From the NCBI GenBank assembly GCA_018820925.1, contig JAHJNJ010000003.1:59246-123245 (forward strand): a DNA stretch of 64,000 bases, written 5' to 3'. Shown here one piece after another: positions 39,554 to 50,370 of this stretch (position 1 is the first letter of the stretch; each line of letters begins with the position of its first letter). The notes beneath the pieces are model-generated. The model did not search any database and was not told where the DNA came from. It was given only the letters and a program-made list of their open reading frames with translations. The translations under genes and the position numbers were made by a program. Source of the stretch: Gammaproteobacteria bacterium (GTDB taxonomy: Bacteria; Pseudomonadota; Gammaproteobacteria; Burkholderiales; Gallionellaceae).

Positions 39554-40873
39554 ATGGTGCAACACATCAGTTCGAAGGAAATCAGGCCGGAAATGATGGA
39601 CACGCAGGAAGACAAACTGCGCAAGAGTCTGCTCATTTTTGCGGCTGCCTTCATGACGCTTGGGGTCATGCTGTGGCTGGCTATCTACTGGATGATGGGA
39701 ATCAATTTTTCCAGCAATGTTCCGCTTGGCTATCAGGTCATTTCCGTCGGGTCGCTGGTCTATTACATGCGGACCCGCAATTTCGAAGTACTGCGCTTTA
39801 TTCAACTCACCCTGTTCCTGTTCGCACCCTTCATCATGCAGTGGAGTATCGGCAGCTCGGTCACGTCCAGCGGTGTGGCGTTGTGGGCGTTGCTCGCGCC
39901 GATCGGTGCGCTGGTGGTGTCGGGCTGGAAAGAATCCATCCCCTGGTTCTTCGCCTACATCGTGATGACGGCATTGTCCGGCTTCTTTGACTATTACCTG
40001 AGCGTCGGTTCGGCCACCGGTATCCCGATGAACACCATCGGGATATTTTTTGCACTCAATTTTGCGGCCATGTCTTCCATCCTGTATTTCCTGGTGCGCT
40101 ACTTCGTGATCGAGACCGAGAAGATCAAGACCCAGCTCGACCAGCAGCATGCCTTGCTGGCGGAAGAGCAGAAGAAATCGGAACGTGTACTGTTCAACGT
40201 GCTGCCTTCCAGTATCGCCGAGCGTTTGAAGAACAATCAGGGGCTGATCGCCGACGGATACGCCGACGTTACCGTGATGTTTGCCGATCTGGTGAATTTC
40301 ACCCAGTTGACCGAACAGATGTCGCCGGAACAGATGGTCGGGTTGCTGAATACGGTATTTTCCGGTTTCGACGATCTGTCCGAGAAATACGGACTGGAGA
40401 AAATCAAGACCATCGGCGATGCCTACATGGTGGTGGGCGGCCTGTCGCGCGAACGCCCAGATTATGTGGAGGATATGGCGAACATGGCGATCGAGATGCT
40501 GGATTTTGTGGCCAAGCATCCGGCGCTGGTCAGGCGTAATCTGGGCATTCATATCGGTATCGCCACCGGCCCGGTCGTGGCGGGTGTGATCGGCACCAAA
40601 CGCTTTATCTACGATTTGTGGGGCGATACGGTGAATATCGCCAGCCGCCTGACCGACGATGCCAAGGAAGGCAACATCCTGACCGACAAACTCACCTATA
40701 ACCGCTTGCGCCTGGAGTTCCTGTTCGAGCCGCCCAGCGTGCTTAATGTCAAAGGCAAGGGTGAGATGACGTCATATCGCATGATTGGACGCGTCAGCCA
40801 TGCCGCCGATCCGGAGCAGCGCGACAACGTCTTCCGCCTGCCTGCTGCCGGCAGCACGCCGGCTTCGGCTTAA
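39554..40873 (+). CDS. Membrane-bound class III adenylate/guanylate cyclase
   Basis: 439 residues. About six transmembrane segments (residues 25-190) without a recognised sensor, a coiled-coil linker (KTQLDQQHALLAEEQKKSER, about 193-212) with VLFNVLPSSIAERL, then a class III cyclase domain (about 235-410). Catalytic set: metal Asp in FADLVNFTQ (about 243-251) and EKIKTIGDAYMVVGG (about 283-297), and DLWGDTVNIASRL (about 354-366) with the Asn/Arg pair. All look intact, so it is probably active. Start ATG 39554 after GGGGGCAGT. An ATG 13 codons later is an alternative. Convergent with glnE, overlapping it by 4 bases. Confidence 0.92.
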   Translation: MVQHISSKEIRPEMMDTQEDKLRKSLLIFAAAFMTLGVMLWLAIYWMMGINFSSNVPLGYQVISVGSLVYYMRTRNFEVLRFIQLTLFLFAPFIMQWSIGSSVTSSGVALWALLAPIGALVVSGWKESIPWFFAYIVMTALSGFFDYYLSVGSATGIPMNTIGIFFALNFAAMSSILYFLVRYFVIETEKIKTQLDQQHALLAEEQKKSERVLFNVLPSSIAERLKNNQGLIADGYADVTVMFADLVNFTQLTEQMSPEQMVGLLNTVFSGFDDLSEKYGLEKIKTIGDAYMVVGGLSRERPDYVEDMANMAIEMLDFVAKHPALVRRNLGIHIGIATGPVVAGVIGTKRFIYDLWGDTVNIASRLTDDAKEGNILTDKLTYNRLRLEFLFEPPSVLNVKGKGEMTSYRMIGRVSHAADPEQRDNVFRLPAAGSTPASA

Positions 40874-43572
40874 TCCTGCCCCAGCAGAGACTGCCAGAGG
40901 GTCAGAACAGGCGCTGTATCCACCAGGTCGTGTTCAATACGGCAGGGATCCTGGTTGTTCAGGCGCATTTGATGTTGAATGCGGCGCAGCTCCCGGTACA
41001 GCTCGCGCACCTTGCTGCCGAGTTCGCCTTCGACCAAATCCAATTTTGCCGCGATATCCAGCAATGCCAGATTGCCCCTGTTTGCCGTGAGCTCCGGGTG
41101 GGCGGCGGCATGGGCGAGCACGAGGAATTGCACCATGAATTCGATATCCACCATGCCGCCGCGATCCTGCTTGATATCGAATAGCGGCGTTCTGTTCGGA
41201 TGGCCGTCTTGCATTTTCTGCCGCATTTCGATGACATCCTGCCGGAGTTTTGCGATGTCGCGCGGCATGCGCAGCACTTCCTCGCGGATGCGCCTGAACT
41301 GTGCGCCGACAGCTTCATCGCCGGCGCAGAAACGGGCGCGCGTCAGCGCCTGGTGTTCCCATACCCACGCATTTTTATGCTGGTATTCGTCGAAAGCGGC
41401 GACCGAACTGACCAGCAGGCCGCTGTCGCCGTTCGGGCGCAGGCGCAGATCGACTTCGTACAAACGCCCGGAGGAGGTGTAGCTGGAAAGCATGGTGTTG
41501 ATGCGTTGCGCCAAGCGGGCGTAAATCTCGCCCGCTTCGGGGTGCAGGTCGTCGTAGAGGAAAACCAGGTCAAGGTCGGAGGCATAACCCAGCTCGCGTC
41601 CGCCCAGCTTGCCATAGGCGATGATCGCAAATTGCGGATGTTCGCGGTGTTTCTTGCGTGCGTCGCGCCAGCACAGGCGCAGCACATGGCGCAGGATGAG
41701 ATCGGCAAGGTCGCTCAAGTGGTCGCTGAGTTTTTCCAGGGGTAGCAGGCCCTGCAGATCCATCGCCAGCAGCTGGAAAGTTTGTGCCTGCTGGAACTGG
41801 CGTAACGTATCCATTTCGCGTTCGGTGTCGCCGACATGCGCCAGCAGCTGGGCCGCGAGTTGTGCATCCAGCGCCAGCCAGTCCGGCGCGACATACAGTT
41901 CGCGCGTATCCATCAGTTCGTCCAGCAGAATGGGGTGCTGCGTCAGGTATTCACCCGCCCAGGCGCTGGCGGCGAGCAGATGCACCAGTCGCGGCAGCGC
42001 TTGCGGGTATTCGGCCAGGAAAGCGAGGTAAGACGAGCGCCGGGCGATGGCTTCGAGCAGGCCGACGGTACGGCGCAGCGCTTCTTCGCGGTTTGCCGTT
42101 TCCGCGCACAGTTCGGCGAGGCGGGGGAGCAGCAAATCCAGTCTTTGGCTGCTGTTTTCCGGCAATTGGCGATAGCGACTGCCGGTGCGGAACTGCAACA
42201 GATTCTCGGCCAGGCTGCCGTCATCACTGTAGCCGAGCGTGGCGAGCGCGGCAGACAATTCTTCTTTCGTCGTATCGTCACGCCACCAGTCATGCCCGGC
42301 GTTTTCCTGCTTTGCGCCGAACACGGTTTCAAATTGCCGGCTGACGAAGTCTCTTAGCGGGGCCAGTGCGGCGAGCAATGCGTCATAGTCGGCGAAGTTC
42401 ATCGCTTCGGCCAAGATGATTCGTTGTTCGGTATTTTCCGGGAGTTCCTGAGTTTGCTGATCGTCGAGGTATTGCAGGCGGTGTTCGAGGTTGCGCAGAA
42501 ATACGTAGCTGCTGTCCAGACGCGCGACCACCTCGGTGCTCAACTCACCGTCGCGTGCCAGTTGCTGCAACACCAGCCGGGTAGGCCGGATGCGCAAACG
42601 GGCATCGCGGCCGCCGCGTATCAACTGGAATACCTGGGCGATGAATTCGATCTCGCGAATGCCGCCCGGGCCGAGCTTGATGTTTTGATACAAGTCGCGG
42701 CGCACCACCTCGGCGCGGATCTGTGCGTGCAGCTTGCGCATGGAATCGAACGAGCCGAAGTCCAGGTATTTGCGGAACACGAACGGTTGCGCGAGTTTTT
42801 CCAGCTCGACGGTGTGTGCGCTGTCCTGTGGCGAGACGACGCGCGCCTTGATCCAGGCATAGCGTTCCCATTCGCGCCCCTGCAATAGCAGATATTCTTC
42901 CAGCGCGGCGAAACTTACGGTTAGCGGGCCGCTGTCACCATAGGGGCGCAAGCGCATGTCGACGCGGAACACATAACCGTCGGCGGTGAGATCGTTGATC
43001 AGGGCGATCAGCCTGCGTCCGAGACGGTTGAAAAACTCATGGTTGCTCAATGAGCGCGAGCCGTCCGTTTCGCCGTCTTCCGGGTAGACGAAAATCAGAT
43101 CGATGTCGGAGGAAACGTTCAACTCGCCTCCGCCCAGTTTGCCCATGCCGATCACCAGCAGTTCCTGGGGCGAGCCACTTTCTGCGCCGACCGGATTCCC
43201 GAATTGCCCGACCATGCTTTGCATGATCAATGCTTGCGCCCGCTGCACGGCGAGTTCGGCCAATGCGGTCATGCTGCGCATCACTTCATCGAGATCGGAA
43301 AGGCCGTTCAGGTCGCGCGTCAATACATGCAGCATCACGCGCTTGCGCAGGATGCGCAGGGCTTTGGCAAGCTGTTGCTCATCGTCTGCCGGAAGCGTAT
43401 CAAACCAATGCTGAATGACCTTGTCGTTACAAGGGGTGTGGTGATGTTGCTGCAACCAGTCCAGCAGTTCCGGTTCCGCGTCCAGCAATCGGGCAAGGTA
43501 ACGGCTGCAGTCTCTGGCGTGTTTGACCCGTTCGTCGAAATCGGCCGGAAGGGGAGGGTTTGCGTTATTCAT
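40870..43572 (-). CDS. glnE: Glutamine-synthetase adenylyltransferase/deadenylase
   Basis: 900 residues, somewhat shorter than E. coli GlnE (946). Two nucleotidyltransferase domains: the deadenylylase with GMGKLGGGELNVSSDIDLIF (about 136-155) and the adenylylase with YGKLGGRELGYASDLDLVFL (about 648-667), joined by a helical regulatory region. It covalently controls glutamine synthetase in answer to PII and glutamine. The ATG at 43572 gives MNNANPPLPADF. Further upstream codons of the frame run into the divergent intergenic region. Its stop overlaps that of the cyclase gene. Confidence 0.97.
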   Translation of the reverse strand: MNNANPPLPADFDERVKHARDCSRYLARLLDAEPELLDWLQQHHHTPCNDKVIQHWFDTLPADDEQQLAKALRILRKRVMLHVLTRDLNGLSDLDEVMRSMTALAELAVQRAQALIMQSMVGQFGNPVGAESGSPQELLVIGMGKLGGGELNVSSDIDLIFVYPEDGETDGSRSLSNHEFFNRLGRRLIALINDLTADGYVFRVDMRLRPYGDSGPLTVSFAALEEYLLLQGREWERYAWIKARVVSPQDSAHTVELEKLAQPFVFRKYLDFGSFDSMRKLHAQIRAEVVRRDLYQNIKLGPGGIREIEFIAQVFQLIRGGRDARLRIRPTRLVLQQLARDGELSTEVVARLDSSYVFLRNLEHRLQYLDDQQTQELPENTEQRIILAEAMNFADYDALLAALAPLRDFVSRQFETVFGAKQENAGHDWWRDDTTKEELSAALATLGYSDDGSLAENLLQFRTGSRYRQLPENSSQRLDLLLPRLAELCAETANREEALRRTVGLLEAIARRSSYLAFLAEYPQALPRLVHLLAASAWAGEYLTQHPILLDELMDTRELYVAPDWLALDAQLAAQLLAHVGDTEREMDTLRQFQQAQTFQLLAMDLQGLLPLEKLSDHLSDLADLILRHVLRLCWRDARKKHREHPQFAIIAYGKLGGRELGYASDLDLVFLYDDLHPEAGEIYARLAQRINTMLSSYTSSGRLYEVDLRLRPNGDSGLLVSSVAAFDEYQHKNAWVWEHQALTRARFCAGDEAVGAQFRRIREEVLRMPRDIAKLRQDVIEMRQKMQDGHPNRTPLFDIKQDRGGMVDIEFMVQFLVLAHAAAHPELTANRGNLALLDIAAKLDLVEGELGSKVRELYRELRRIQHQMRLNNQDPCRIEHDLVDTAPVLTLWQSLLGQD

Positions 43573-43681
43573 GGCGTGGATTCGGGTTAAAATGTCCGGA
43601 CTGTGTTTGTTCACTGCATTATAGGTTCTCCATGCCCGCATTACCTCCCAAGTTCACCCAATTCTCGCGGGTTCGCGCACG

Positions 43682-46600
43682 ATGCTGAGAAGTTCTTTTT
43701 TGCTGGCCTGGCGGGGCATGGGCAAGATTTCCCGCTACATGCTGGAGCTCTTCTTGATTCTGGCGATTGCCGGTGCGTTGTTGCTGCTGACTTTGCGCTA
43801 TCGCATATTGCCCAACATTGAACGCTATCACGACCAGATTACGGCTGCGGCGAGCGCGACCATCGGGCAGCCGTTGCTTGTGGGCAGGATCGCGGCGGAC
43901 TGGGATGGTCTGCGACCGCGGTTGCTATTGTCAAATGTGCAGATACTGGACAAGCAGGGCAAAGTTGCGCTGAGTTTGCCGCGTCTGGAAAACACGGTGG
44001 CCTGGACGAGCCTGCCCACCATGGAGTTGCGTTTCTATAGCCTGCTGATCGACAGTCCCGAACTGTCGGTGCGGCGCGATGCGCAGGGCCATTGGTTCGT
44101 GGCGGGAATTGAACTGGGTGCGCCGTCTGCAGGCGGGCAGGACGGTTTGGACTGGATGCTGCATCAATCCCGCGTTGTCATTCAGAATGCGCGCATCACC
44201 TGGCAGGACGAGTTGCGCGCCGCGCCGACGCTGGTGCTGGAGAAAGTCGATTTGAGTATCGATAACCGGCGCTGGCGTCACCGCTTTGCACTGCGCGCTT
44301 CGGCTCCCGCCAAATTGGCTTCCCGTCTGGATGTGAGGGGCAACTTTTCCGGCGACAGTTTCGCCGACATGAGCGATTGGCGCGGGGAGCTTTATTCGCA
44401 ACTTGAATATGCCGATGTGCTGGCCTGGAAATCCTGGGTGACGCTGCCGAATGCGATCCGGCGCGGCAAAGGCGCGCTGCGCATGTGGCTGGGTTTCAAA
44501 CAGGGAAAGTTGCGCAGTGTGGATGCCGATGTCGCGCTGGCCGGTGTGCAAGCCCGTTTGTCGGAGGAGTTGCCGCAACTCGATTTGAAAGAGTTGCGCG
44601 GCCGCATCGGCTGGCAATCGCTGGAACGCGGATTTGAAGTATCGACCCGAAAACTGGCATTGCAGATGCGCGACGGATTTGAACTGAAACCTACCGATTT
44701 CCACCTGCGTCTGCAGGCCGGGGCGGATGGTCAACCTTCTTCCGGCGAAATCAGGGCGAACGCCTTGAGATTGGGCGGCTTTGTCAGGATGATGAGTTAT
44801 CTGCCGCTGAACAATGACTTCAAGGAACGCTGGGTAAACGCGCAGCCGCGCGGTCAGATCACCGATCTGCGGGCGCAGTGGCAGGGAAATTTCGAGAACA
44901 TATCGCGTTATGAAATCAAGGCACGTTTCGACGGGATGTCGATGCGGCGCGTCGGCAATCTGCCGGGATTTTCGGGACTGAGCGGCAAAGTGGAGGGTGC
45001 GGAAAATGGCGGCACGCTCTCGCTGGACAGTGTGAAATTATCGCTCGATGCACCGCAACTGTTTTCCGAGCCGGTGGCGTTCGACAAGTTGACGGCGCGG
45101 CTGGGCTGGCAACGCAATGCACACGGCCTGGAGGTCAGGCTGAGCAATGCCGAACTTTCCAATGCCGATCTGGCCGGGACGATATACGGGAGTTATCAGT
45201 TCGAGCCCGACGGCCCGGGTTCGGTGGATGCCACCGTCGATATGACGCGTGTTGCGGTGCAGCGCACCGGCCTTTATACCCCGGTGCCGGCGGTGAACAG
45301 GAAAACGCGCGACTGGTTGCAGGCGGCGCTGCAGGGCGGGCAGGCGGACAGGTTTCACGTGCGGCTGCGCGGCGATTTGCGCGATTTTCCTTTTGTCGGA
45401 AACGAGCGCGGCATCTTCCGTCTGGAAGCGCGGGCCAAGGGTGTGGTGATGGAGTTCGTCAAGGGCTGGCCGCGCCTGGAAGACGCGCAGATGCAGTTGT
45501 TGATAGAAGGCAAAAAGCTGGAAATCAAGGCTGTGACGGCGACGACCACGGGTGCGCATCTGCAGAATGTCAAAGTGAGCATTCCCGACCTGCTGGTCGG
45601 CAACCCGCTGTTGCAAGTGCGCGGCGAAGCGGCTGATTCGACCCAGCGCTGCCTGGATTACATTCTCAAAAGTCCGGTGAACGGTTATCTCAACGGTTTC
45701 ACCGAAGGCATCAAGGCGAGCGGCGACGGCAAGCTGAAACTGCAACTTGATATTCCGCTGAAAGGAGATGAGCCGGTCAAGGTGCGCGGCGACTACCATT
45801 TTGTGAATAACGAAATCGACATCGGCGAGAACGTGCCACTGTTGAGGAATGTAAATGGTGTGCTGTTGTTCACCGAATCGTCGGTGAATGCGGGCGATAT
45901 CAATGCCCAGATACTCGGCGGTGCGGCGCATCTCATGGTGCAGGGTGACAAGAGTGCGCTGCAGACCAAAGCGCACGGCACGCTTGATCTGGACAATCTG
46001 AATACCCTGGCGCCGCATCCGTTGTTGCGCCGTGTGCATGGCAGCACCGACTGGAAGGCCGATATCCGGGTGCAGAACAAGCTGGTCGATGTGACCGTGG
46101 ATTCCGACCTGCAGGGCATCCAGTCGGACTTGCCTGCACCCTTGTCAAAAATCGCCAGCGAGCGTGTCCCGCTGCATTTCGAGCAGAAAGGCCTTGATTT
46201 GCGCCAACAGACATTGGGATTGAGTGTCGGATCGCTGCTCGATGCCAGTTTGCTGCGCCGCCGTGACACGGAGGGAGCATGGATTGTTCGCGGCGGGCGC
46301 ATTGCCTTTGGCGGTACGGCCGGGCGTACCGGCAGGTATGGGATAAGAGTCGCCGGCAAGTTGCCGTCGCTGTCGCTGGAAGGGTGGAGCGGTCTGGGAC
46401 TGGTTTCAGGGAGCGAAGGCGTCATACCCAATATCGCCGGGATCGATGTCGTCGTGGATAAATTGACCGGTTATGGCAATACGGTAAACGATCTTGAGAT
46501 CAAGGGCAGCGGCCGCAACGGCTTGATCAGTTTACGCCTTGCCTCGAGAGAGCTGAATGGCGACCTGATCTGGCAACCGCAAGGAAATGGAAAAATACTG

Positions 46601-47515
46601 GGGCGCTTCAAGGATGCGATGCTGGGCGAAGGCCATGGCGAACCGTCTCGGGCAGTGGAGCGGGAAACCGGCAAGGTCGAGCCGCCCGACAATAGTGCTT
46701 TCCCCGAAGTGGATATGGAGGTGGAGAAGCTGACCTACAAGGGTCGCCAGCTAGGCAAGCTGGAAATGGCGTTGAGCGAAGACGGGGGCGATGTGCTGCT
46801 GGATCGTCTGCTGCTCACCAATCCGGATGGCGTGCTGAACATGAGCGGCAAGTGGCAGGCTGTTCCCGAACAGACCCGGATCAAGTTGCGCATCGATATC
46901 AGCGATGCGGGGAATATATTGTCGCGTTCCGGCTACCCGGACAGCCTGAAGGATGGCAGCGGTTCGCTGGAGAGCGATTTGCACTGGGCGGGTGCGCCGG
47001 GCACCTTCAGTTACCCCAAACTGAATGGGACGCTGCAATTGAAAGTCGGCAAGGGACGATTCCTCAAGGTCGATCCGGGTGCGGCAAAGCTGCTGGGTGT
47101 GCTGAGTCTGCAGCGCCTCTCGCTCGATTTTACCGACGTGTTCAGCAAGGGTTTCCAGTTCGAGAGCATCACCGGCAATGCGCAGATCGTGAACGGTCTG
47201 TTGCTGACCGACGATATGAAGCTCACCGGCGCGGCGGCAAAGGTCACCCTGAACGGGCAAGTCGACCTGAACCGCGAAACACAGGAGCTGAAGGTGCGCA
47301 TACTGCCGACGATCGGTGATAATGTATCGCTACTGTCCTTTGCGGCCGGTCCGGTGGTCGGGGTCGGTGTGTTGCTGGCGAACAAGATTTTGCGCGATCC
47401 GCTCGATAAGCTGGTGTCGTTTGAATACAATGTCAGCGGCAGTTGGGCCGATCCCAAGGTTGAAAAGGTCGGCCAGTCCAAACCCGCCCAGAGCGCAGTC
47501 GTTCCCGGGGAATAA
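43682..47515 (+). CDS. yhdP: YhdP family AsmA-like envelope protein
   Basis: 1277 residues. A single N-terminal transmembrane helix (about 22-40, LFLILAIAGALLLLTLRYRI) is followed by a very long periplasmic beta-rich part. The early VGRIAADWDGLRPRLLLSNV and the C-terminal SYPKLNGTLQLKVGKGRFLK...LGVLSLQRLSLDFTDVFSKG are typical of YhdP/DUF3971 with an AsmA-type end. E. coli YhdP, with TamB and YdbH, moves phospholipids to the outer membrane. Divergent from glnE and followed by nit and tldD, a conserved neighbourhood. Confidence 0.92.
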   Translation: MLRSSFLLAWRGMGKISRYMLELFLILAIAGALLLLTLRYRILPNIERYHDQITAAASATIGQPLLVGRIAADWDGLRPRLLLSNVQILDKQGKVALSLPRLENTVAWTSLPTMELRFYSLLIDSPELSVRRDAQGHWFVAGIELGAPSAGGQDGLDWMLHQSRVVIQNARITWQDELRAAPTLVLEKVDLSIDNRRWRHRFALRASAPAKLASRLDVRGNFSGDSFADMSDWRGELYSQLEYADVLAWKSWVTLPNAIRRGKGALRMWLGFKQGKLRSVDADVALAGVQARLSEELPQLDLKELRGRIGWQSLERGFEVSTRKLALQMRDGFELKPTDFHLRLQAGADGQPSSGEIRANALRLGGFVRMMSYLPLNNDFKERWVNAQPRGQITDLRAQWQGNFENISRYEIKARFDGMSMRRVGNLPGFSGLSGKVEGAENGGTLSLDSVKLSLDAPQLFSEPVAFDKLTARLGWQRNAHGLEVRLSNAELSNADLAGTIYGSYQFEPDGPGSVDATVDMTRVAVQRTGLYTPVPAVNRKTRDWLQAALQGGQADRFHVRLRGDLRDFPFVGNERGIFRLEARAKGVVMEFVKGWPRLEDAQMQLLIEGKKLEIKAVTATTTGAHLQNVKVSIPDLLVGNPLLQVRGEAADSTQRCLDYILKSPVNGYLNGFTEGIKASGDGKLKLQLDIPLKGDEPVKVRGDYHFVNNEIDIGENVPLLRNVNGVLLFTESSVNAGDINAQILGGAAHLMVQGDKSALQTKAHGTLDLDNLNTLAPHPLLRRVHGSTDWKADIRVQNKLVDVTVDSDLQGIQSDLPAPLSKIASERVPLHFEQKGLDLRQQTLGLSVGSLLDASLLRRRDTEGAWIVRGGRIAFGGTAGRTGRYGIRVAGKLPSLSLEGWSGLGLVSGSEGVIPNIAGIDVVVDKLTGYGNTVNDLEIKGSGRNGLISLRLASRELNGDLIWQPQGNGKILGRFKDAMLGEGHGEPSRAVERETGKVEPPDNSAFPEVDMEVEKLTYKGRQLGKLEMALSEDGGDVLLDRLLLTNPDGVLNMSGKWQAVPEQTRIKLRIDISDAGNILSRSGYPDSLKDGSGSLESDLHWAGAPGTFSYPKLNGTLQLKVGKGRFLKVDPGAAKLLGVLSLQRLSLDFTDVFSKGFQFESITGNAQIVNGLLLTDDMKLTGAAAKVTLNGQVDLNRETQELKVRILPTIGDNVSLLSFAAGPVVGVGVLLANKILRDPLDKLVSFEYNVSGSWADPKVEKVGQSKPAQSAVVPGE

Positions 47516-47569
47516 TTACCTTGAATATTGTAAAGTCCGAATAACCAAATTATTGAAAGTCATCGAACC

Positions 47570-48424
47570 ATGTCTTCCATCGACAACACCCAGTCACGCA
47601 TCGCAGCGCAAATCAACGCCTTCAAGGTTGCCGCCATCCAGATGGCATCCGGCCCCAACGTCGAAGGCAATTTGAGCGAAGCGTGCCGTCTGGTCGCCAA
47701 GGCGGCGGAACAAGGCGCCAAACTGGTGGTTCTGCCTGAGTTCTTCGCCATCATGGGCATGAACGAGCAGGACAAGGTCAAGGTTCGCGAACAGCCGGGG
47801 CAGGGGGCGATCCAGAAATTCATGAGCGAGACGGCACGCCGGCACAAAATCTGGCTGATCGGTTCGCTGCCGTTGGAGGCAAGCACGCCGGACAAGGTGC
47901 GCAACAGCTGTCTGGTGTTCGACGAGACCGGCGAGCAAGTGGCGCGTTACGACAAAATCCATCTGTTCAACCTGACGCTGGGTAACGAGCACTACAACGA
48001 AGCCAGCACAATCGAGGCGGGTGACAAGGTGGTGGTGGTCGATAGCCCGTTCGGACGCATCGGCTTGGCCGTGTGTTACGACCTGCGCTTCCCCGAGATA
48101 TTCCGCGCCATGAAGGATGTGAACATCATCGTGTTGCCGTCCGCGTTTACGGCAACCACCGGCAAGGTGCACTGGGAGCCGCTGGTGCGCGCGCGCGCCA
48201 TCGAAAACCTGTCTTATGTCATTGCCGCAGCCCAGGGCGGCTACCATGTGAGCGGACGCGAAACGCACGGCCATACCATGATCGTCGATCCCTGGGGACG
48301 CGTCATGGACGAGTTGCAACGCGGCTCCGGTGTGGTCATCGCGGATGTCAATCCGGGCTATCAGGCCAGCCTGCGCACCAGCCTGCCTGCGCTATCTCAT
48401 CGCACCCTGTCCTGCTCCGTATGA
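47570..48424 (+). CDS. Nitrilase-family amidohydrolase (Nit-like)
   Basis: 284 residues. The Glu-Lys-Cys triad of carbon-nitrogen hydrolases is visible: [11 protein letters not shown] (about 51-61), YDKIHLFNL (about 126-134) and [17 protein letters not shown] (about 165-181). The last, with the LFN stretch, points to the Nit branch, whose members hydrolyse deaminated glutathione in metabolite repair. It lies between yhdP and tldD, as in many proteobacteria. Its stop overlaps the tldD start by 4 bases. Confidence 0.92.
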   Translation: MSSIDNTQSRIAAQINAFKVAAIQMASGPNVEGNLSEACRLVAKAAEQGAKLVVLPEFFAIMGMNEQDKVKVREQPGQGAIQKFMSETARRHKIWLIGSLPLEASTPDKVRNSCLVFDETGEQVARYDKIHLFNLTLGNEHYNEASTIEAGDKVVVVDSPFGRIGLAVCYDLRFPEIFRAMKDVNIIVLPSAFTATTGKVHWEPLVRARAIENLSYVIAAAQGGYHVSGRETHGHTMIVDPWGRVMDELQRGSGVVIADVNPGYQASLRTSLPALSHRTLSCSV

Positions 48425-49857
48425 GTTCTCCCCTGCAACTGGCGCAACGTGCGCTGCTCACCGCGCACGGCTTGGAAGCCCGCCATCTGGAGCAAGTGTT
48501 CGGCAAAATGCTCGCGCATCGCGTCGATTATGCCGATCTGTATTTTCAGTACAGCCGGGCCGAGAGTTGGTCGCTGGAAGAAGGCATCGTCAAATCCGGC
48601 AGTTTCAATATCGATCAGGGCGTGGGGGTGCGTGCGGTGAGCGGCGAGAAAACCGCTTTCGCCTACTCCGACGACATTACGCTGAATGCGCTGGAAGATG
48701 CCGCATTGGCGACGCGTGCCATTGCGCGCCAGGGTGGAAAACAGGCGGCGGCGCATATGCATGCGGGCAAAGTCCGCGAACTTTATCTCCCTCATGATCC
48801 CATCGCCACCCTGAAAGCCGAGCAGAAAGTAATTCTGCTGGAACGGCTGGAACAATTGGCGCGAGCGCTGGATCCGCGCGTGACGCAAGTCGTTGCGAAC
48901 CTGGCGGGCGAGTACGATGTGGTGCTGGTGGCGCGCAACGACGGCTTGATGAGCGCGGACATTCGCCCGCTGGTACGCCTCTCGCTGCAGGTGATTGTCG
49001 AAGGCAACGGGCGCAGGGAACAGGGCTCGGCGGGCGGCGGCGGTCGCTTCGGTTACGACTATTTCAGCGACGAAATATTGCAGCGCTACGCAAAGGAAGC
49101 AGTACACCAAGCGGTCATCAACCTGGATGCGCGTCCGGCACCGGCCGGCAATATGACGGTGGTATTGGGCAGCGGCTGGCCCGGTATCCTGCTGCATGAG
49201 GCAGTGGGACACGGCCTGGAAGGCGACTTTAATCGCAAGGGCAGTTCCAGTTTTTCCGGGCGCATCGGCGAACGCGTCGCGGCCAAGGGTGTCACCGTGG
49301 TGGATGACGGCACGATCAAGGACCGGCGCGGCTCGCTCAATGTGGATGACGAGGGCAATCCCACGCAACGTACCGTGCTGATCGAAGACGGCATTCTGCG
49401 CGGCTATCTGCAGGACACGATGAATGCGCGTTTGATGGGGGTGCCGGTGACCGGCAATGCACGGCGCGAATCGTTTGCGCATATCCCCATTCCGCGCATG
49501 ACCAACACCATGATGCTGAACGGTGACAAAACGCCGGAAGAGATCATTGCTTCGGTCAAGTACGGTCTGTATGCCGCCAATTTCGGCGGCGGGCAGGTGG
49601 ACATCACCAGCGGCAAATTCGTGTTTTCCACCACCGAAGCCTACATGATCGAAGATGGCAAGATTACCTATCCGGTGAAAGGCGCAACGCTGATCGGCAA
49701 CGGCCCGGAAGCGCTCACGCGCGTCACGATGATAGGTAACGATATGGCGCTCGACCCGGGTGTCGGCACCTGCGGCAAGGAGGGGCAGAGCGTGCCGGTT
49801 GGCGTGGGACAGCCGACGGTGCGGATTGACGGTTTGACGGTGGGCGGAACAGCTTAG
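48421..49857 (+). CDS. tldD: Metalloprotease TldD
   Basis: 478 residues. The metal site is in [20 protein letters not shown] (about 257-276, HExxxH), with [20 protein letters not shown] (about 297-316) and the C-terminal [20 protein letters not shown]. TldD forms a heterodimer with TldE/PmbA and degrades unfolded or leader peptides (microcin B17, CcdA in E. coli). pmbA is not in the window. The ATG at 48421 overlaps the nit stop (ATGA), and residues upstream in the same frame are out-of-frame nit sequence. Confidence 0.96.
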   Translation: MSSPLQLAQRALLTAHGLEARHLEQVFGKMLAHRVDYADLYFQYSRAESWSLEEGIVKSGSFNIDQGVGVRAVSGEKTAFAYSDDITLNALEDAALATRAIARQGGKQAAAHMHAGKVRELYLPHDPIATLKAEQKVILLERLEQLARALDPRVTQVVANLAGEYDVVLVARNDGLMSADIRPLVRLSLQVIVEGNGRREQGSAGGGGRFGYDYFSDEILQRYAKEAVHQAVINLDARPAPAGNMTVVLGSGWPGILLHEAVGHGLEGDFNRKGSSSFSGRIGERVAAKGVTVVDDGTIKDRRGSLNVDDEGNPTQRTVLIEDGILRGYLQDTMNARLMGVPVTGNARRESFAHIPIPRMTNTMMLNGDKTPEEIIASVKYGLYAANFGGGQVDITSGKFVFSTTEAYMIEDGKITYPVKGATLIGNGPEALTRVTMIGNDMALDPGVGTCGKEGQSVPVGVGQPTVRIDGLTVGGTA

Positions 49858-49902
49858 CTTGGGAGACTCAGTCGAGTTTATTCAGCTGAATAGGAGGTCA
49901 AA

Positions 49903-50328
49903 ATGGGCTTGGTTTGGCGGGAACAATTGAGTGTTGGGAATGATGCAATTGATAATGATCATCGGCATCTTATTGATATCATCAATCACGTAGAACAAAG
50001 TATGGGCGCAAAAAACCCCCGTGATCTGGCTGCGGCGCTTGACAGTCTTTCAAAGTATTCTCAAGCGCATTTTGCCCACGAAGAAAAGATCGCCCGTGCG
50101 GCCGGTTACAAGCAGGTGCCCGATCTGAGTCACACTCACCAGGACTTGATCAAGCAACTCGACCAGTTGAAAGTGGAAATCAAGGCGATGGGAAAAGAAT
50201 GGTCGCCGACAGTGGCCGAGAGTTTCACCAAACTATTGCGGAGTTGGCTGATCGACCATGTCATCAAGGAAGACCTGTTGATGAAGCCGGTATTGCAAAA
50301 AAAATCCCCGCTTTTCGATCCCTTATGA
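49903..50328 (+). CDS. Bacteriohemerythrin
   Basis: 141 residues. Start MGLVWREQLSVGNDAIDNDH with the first His ligand in DNDHRHLIDIINHVE, then AHFAHEEKIARAAGY (HxxxE, about 65-79), HTHQDLI and WLIDHVIKEDLL (HxxxxD). At the usual HxxxH, the first His position is Leu (DLSHTH) with a His two residues on, so the ligand geometry may differ. Binds O2 at a non-heme di-iron site, perhaps for O2 storage or sensing. A strong AGGAGG precedes the ATG. Convergent with two further hemerythrin-like genes. Confidence 0.9.
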   Translation: MGLVWREQLSVGNDAIDNDHRHLIDIINHVEQSMGAKNPRDLAAALDSLSKYSQAHFAHEEKIARAAGYKQVPDLSHTHQDLIKQLDQLKVEIKAMGKEWSPTVAESFTKLLRSWLIDHVIKEDLLMKPVLQKKSPLFDPL

Positions 50329-50330
50329 GC

Positions 50331-50362
50331 CAGTGGCGGGCGTGTTTGCTTTGCCCGCACTG
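50331..50362. terminator. Dyad between convergent hemerythrin genes
   Basis: CAGTG-g-CGGGC (50331-50341, one bulged G) pairs with GCCCGCACTG (50353-50362) across an 11-base loop. It lies 3 bases after one stop and 8 before the other, so a bidirectional terminator is likely, though there is no T-run on either side. Confidence 0.45.
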
Positions 50363-50370
50363 AAACCTGC

